In this document: positions 20,356-22,042 of the stretch, piece after piece | How positions within the stretch are numbered: position 1 is the first letter of the stretch | Layout of the letters: every line of letters begins with the position of its first letter | Origin: JAVZGQ01 sp039000685 | GTDB taxonomy: Archaea; Aenigmatarchaeota; Aenigmatarchaeia; CG10238-14; SCSR01 | Length of the DNA stretch: 22,042 bases | Assembly (NCBI GenBank): GCA_039000685.1 | Contig: JAWBNW010000010.1 | Span: 1 to 22,042 of the forward strand | Reading direction: 5' to 3' | Made by a program: the position numbers and the translations under genes | The notes under the pieces: generated by a model | What the model saw: only the letters and a program-made list of their open reading frames with translations | The model's database searches: none | What the model was told of the DNA's origin: nothing

Positions 20356-20994
20356 ATGAGGATTTTGTGGGCAGGAAAATCTGTTCAAGGCAAGGATCAT
20401 AAGGAGAATGAAGATAGCTTGCTAATTGAACCTGAGCTAAAGCTTTTTGCTGTAGCTGATGGTGTGAGCATACCAAAAGGTGGAAAAGAAGCGAGCCAAA
20501 AAGTTTTGAAATATTTGAAAAAATTTTTCAAAGGAAATTTGAAAGAAGCGATAGAAAAGACTAATAGGGCTTTTGTAGAAGAAAAGACAAAAGAATTTTT
20601 TGAAGGTTATACAACAATAGCTGCTGTTCACTTGAAAGAAAATTATCTTGATGCTTGCAATGTTGGGGACAGCTCAATCTTTTTGGTCAGAAAAAATGAA
20701 ATTGAAAGTCTTGCTTTTATTGACAAGCTTCTTGGAACAAGCACTTTAACCCAAGCGATGGGAGAAGATTTTATCAAAGTTCACTTTACTGAAAAAGAAT
20801 TGGAAGTTGGGGATTTTATTTTGTTAGCAACCGATGGAATAACTGATGTGCTGAGTGAAGAAGAAATTGTCAAATTTTTAAATAAAAAATCTGAGTTAGA
20901 AGAAATCGTGAAAGGTATTATAAGCGAAGCTGAAAGAAAAACAAGCTTTTATCAAGATGATAAGACCTTGATTTTAATTAAGGTGGTTGAATGA
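20356..20994 (+). CDS. PP2C-family protein serine/threonine phosphatase
   Basis: 212 residues, a minimal PP2C catalytic domain with no extra region. The metal- and phosphate-binding acidic motifs are in place: N18-E19-D20, V-A-D35-G36-V, N-V-G-D-S-S near residue 115, L-A-T-D160-G161-I-T-D164 and D201-D202-K-T. Such enzymes remove phosphate from Ser/Thr using Mg or Mn; no kinase partner is seen in the window. It is compact for the family (usually ~240-280), with shortened loops. It overlaps the Trm5-like gene by 4 nt (ATGA), so the two are coupled. The promoter must lie in the 27 nt shared with dphB or extend into it. Confidence 0.88.
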   Translation: MRILWAGKSVQGKDHKENEDSLLIEPELKLFAVADGVSIPKGGKEASQKVLKYLKKFFKGNLKEAIEKTNRAFVEEKTKEFFEGYTTIAAVHLKENYLDACNVGDSSIFLVRKNEIESLAFIDKLLGTSTLTQAMGEDFIKVHFTEKELEVGDFILLATDGITDVLSEEEIVKFLNKKSELEEIVKGIISEAERKTSFYQDDKTLILIKVVE

Positions 20995-21761
20995 GCTTTG
21001 ATATTATAGGTAGCAAAGAAAAGGCTGTGGCAATTGTTGAGATCAAAGAAAGCGAAGACGAGAAAAAAATAGCTGAAGAGATAATGAAGAAGCACAAAAA
21101 TGTTAAGTCTGTTTTGAAGAAAGTTTCTGCAAGAAAAGGTGAGCTTAGGCTGAGAGAATATGAGCTGATAGCTGGTGATGAAAACACTGAAGTTGTCCAT
21201 AAAGAATATGGCTATAGCCTAAAGCTTGATCCACAAAAAGTATATTTTTCACCAAGAGAAGCCGAAGAGAGACAAAGGATAGCCGAGCAAGCCAAGCCCG
21301 GTGAAAGAATTTTAGTGATGTTCTCTGGAATAGCTCCCATAGCAATAGCCATAGCAAAAAAACAGCCTGAAGTTGATAAAATTTATTGCATAGAGAAAAA
21401 TGAAGAAGCACATAAATATGCGGAAGAAAATGTGAGGAGAAACAAACTTTCACATAAGATCTTCTTGATTCATGGGGATGCTGAAGAAGAAGCAAAAAAG
21501 TTGGGAATAAAATTTGATAGAATTGTGATGCCTTTGCCTTTTGGAGCTAAGAGTTTTCTTGATGTTGCTTTTAGCTGCCTGAAAGATAGAGGCATAATTC
21601 ATTTTTACTCTGTTGAAGAAGAGGGCAACTTAAAAGCATTAAGTGAGATAGAAGCTACTGCAAAAAAATATGGGAAAAAAATAAAGGTTCTGAATGTTAA
21701 AAAAGTTTCAGAGTATGCACCAAGAAAATGGAAAGTTTGTATAGATTTTCTGGTGAGTTAG
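20991..21761 (+). CDS. trm5: tRNA (guanine-37-N1)-methyltransferase, Trm5-like
   Basis: 256 residues. The middle and C-terminal domains of archaeal Trm5 are clear: FDIIGSKEKAVAIVEI at the start, ARKGELRLREYELIAGDENT, Y-F-S-P-R-E-A-E-E-R-Q-R-I, the SAM site VMFSGIAPIAIAIA with the acidic IEKN after it, and a Y-A-P-R ending. It would make m1G37 in tRNA, which protects the reading frame. Two differences from well-studied Trm5 such as that of Methanocaldococcus jannaschii: the N-terminal D1 domain (~70 residues) is absent, and the catalytic-loop motif reads M-P-L-P where M-N-L-P is usual. TYW2/Trm5a-type activity is an alternative. 1-nt overlap with the next gene. Confidence 0.85.
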   Translation: MSFDIIGSKEKAVAIVEIKESEDEKKIAEEIMKKHKNVKSVLKKVSARKGELRLREYELIAGDENTEVVHKEYGYSLKLDPQKVYFSPREAEERQRIAEQAKPGERILVMFSGIAPIAIAIAKKQPEVDKIYCIEKNEEAHKYAEENVRRNKLSHKIFLIHGDAEEEAKKLGIKFDRIVMPLPFGAKSFLDVAFSCLKDRGIIHFYSVEEEGNLKALSEIEATAKKYGKKIKVLNVKKVSEYAPRKWKVCIDFLVS

Positions 21762-22042
21762 TGGATTTGGAAAAAGAAATAGAAAATACGCAAGTCTTAA
21801 TTTTGACGGGAGGAAGTGGCAAAAGGATGGGAAATCCTGAATCACCAAAGGCCTTAATGAAAGTTGGGGGGAAAGCTCTAATAGATCGTTGCATAGAATT
21901 CTATGCTAAACATGGGTTTAAGGATTTCATACTTCTTGTTGGTTTTATGCATGAAAAAATTGAAGAGCATGTTGGAGATGGCTCTAAGTATGGTGTAAAG
22001 GTAAGGTATTGTTTAGATCCACCAATTGAAAAAGTTGGTAAA
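21761..22042 (+). CDS. Sugar-phosphate nucleotidyltransferase, N-terminal part
   Basis: Runs off the right edge; 94 residues seen from GTG 21761 (overlapping the previous stop by 1 nt). An in-frame ATG at 21728 would give a 34-nt overlap and 11 more residues. The N-terminal signature is clear: L-I-L-T-G-G-S-G-K-R-M-G, then S-P-K-A-L-M-K-V-G-G-K-A-L-I, the nucleotide-binding G-x-G-x-R loop and Lys of the NTP-transferase fold, with FILLVGFMHEKIEEHVGDG and the DPPIEKVGK stretch after it. The family makes NDP-sugars or similar activated intermediates from a sugar phosphate and an NTP; the specific substrate cannot be told from this part. Same operon as PP2C and trm5. Confidence 0.82.
   Translation, partial: MDLEKEIENTQVLILTGGSGKRMGNPESPKALMKVGGKALIDRCIEFYAKHGFKDFILLVGFMHEKIEEHVGDGSKYGVKVRYCLDPPIEKVGK

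Noticed and set aside
1..22042. tRNA, rRNA, CRISPR arrays, insertion sequences or prophage genes
   Set aside because: No cloverleaf-like segments, spaced direct repeats, transposase motifs or integrase motifs were seen on reading both strands. A covariance-model search could still find a small RNA missed by eye.

Overview
The window is an AT-rich, gene-dense piece of an archaeal genome, most likely a small-genome DPANN-type archaeon. Three things point to archaea: a diphthine synthase gene (archaea/eukaryote-specific diphthamide pathway), a Trm5-type tRNA methyltransferase, and a FlaI/FlaJ-type secretion motor. TATA-like boxes about 25 nt upstream of start codons fit archaeal, often leaderless, transcription. 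The DPANN placement is inference from small overlapping genes and the style of the surface genes; the phylum cannot be decided here. No rRNA, tRNA, CRISPR array or insertion sequence was seen. Two assembly problems exist: the first ~80 bases are GC-rich and look foreign, and a 10-N gap at 6457-6466 interrupts one gene.

Layout. 1-1053 (minus): three small membrane-protein genes, the last cut by the chimeric left end. 1141-2193 (plus): an unknown coiled-coil protein whose start region carries a perfect inverted repeat. 2190-3167 (minus): a six-helix membrane protein. 3298-4521 (plus): a HAD-superfamily phosphatase-like protein. 4487-5482 (minus): an unknown soluble protein. 5535-7411 (plus): two secreted or membrane-anchored proteins with beta-rich ectodomains.

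7408-17253 (minus) is the centre of interest. It is a ~10 kb run of 15 genes for a type IV pilus-like surface or secretion machine: ATPase (FlaI/GspE family), membrane platform (FlaJ/TadC family), then six proteins of only 40-64 residues with overlapping or nearly abutting genes, a cysteine-rich pilin-like protein, a ~794-residue membrane-anchored protein with a cysteine-rich C-terminus, four minor-pilin-like proteins, and a second cysteine-rich pilin-like protein with its own promoter. Several begin with Met-Lys-Gly, compatible with a very short class III (pilin) signal. FlaH, archaellin and the other archaellum-specific genes are absent, so this is better read as a pilus or pseudopilus than as an archaellum.

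17293-19580 (plus) runs divergently from the ATPase gene: two coiled-coil proteins that are candidate cytosolic accessories, then two tandem paralogous membrane proteins. Those two share a Y-G-L-L-x-K-type motif with three membrane proteins at the left end, giving five relatives flanking the pilus locus. 19552-22042 is housekeeping: dphB (minus), then an overlapping plus-strand set with a PP2C phosphatase, a Trm5-like tRNA methyltransferase and the start of a sugar-nucleotidyltransferase.

The region is extremely compact: all four convergent gene pairs overlap at their 3' ends and most operon neighbours overlap by 1-4 nt.
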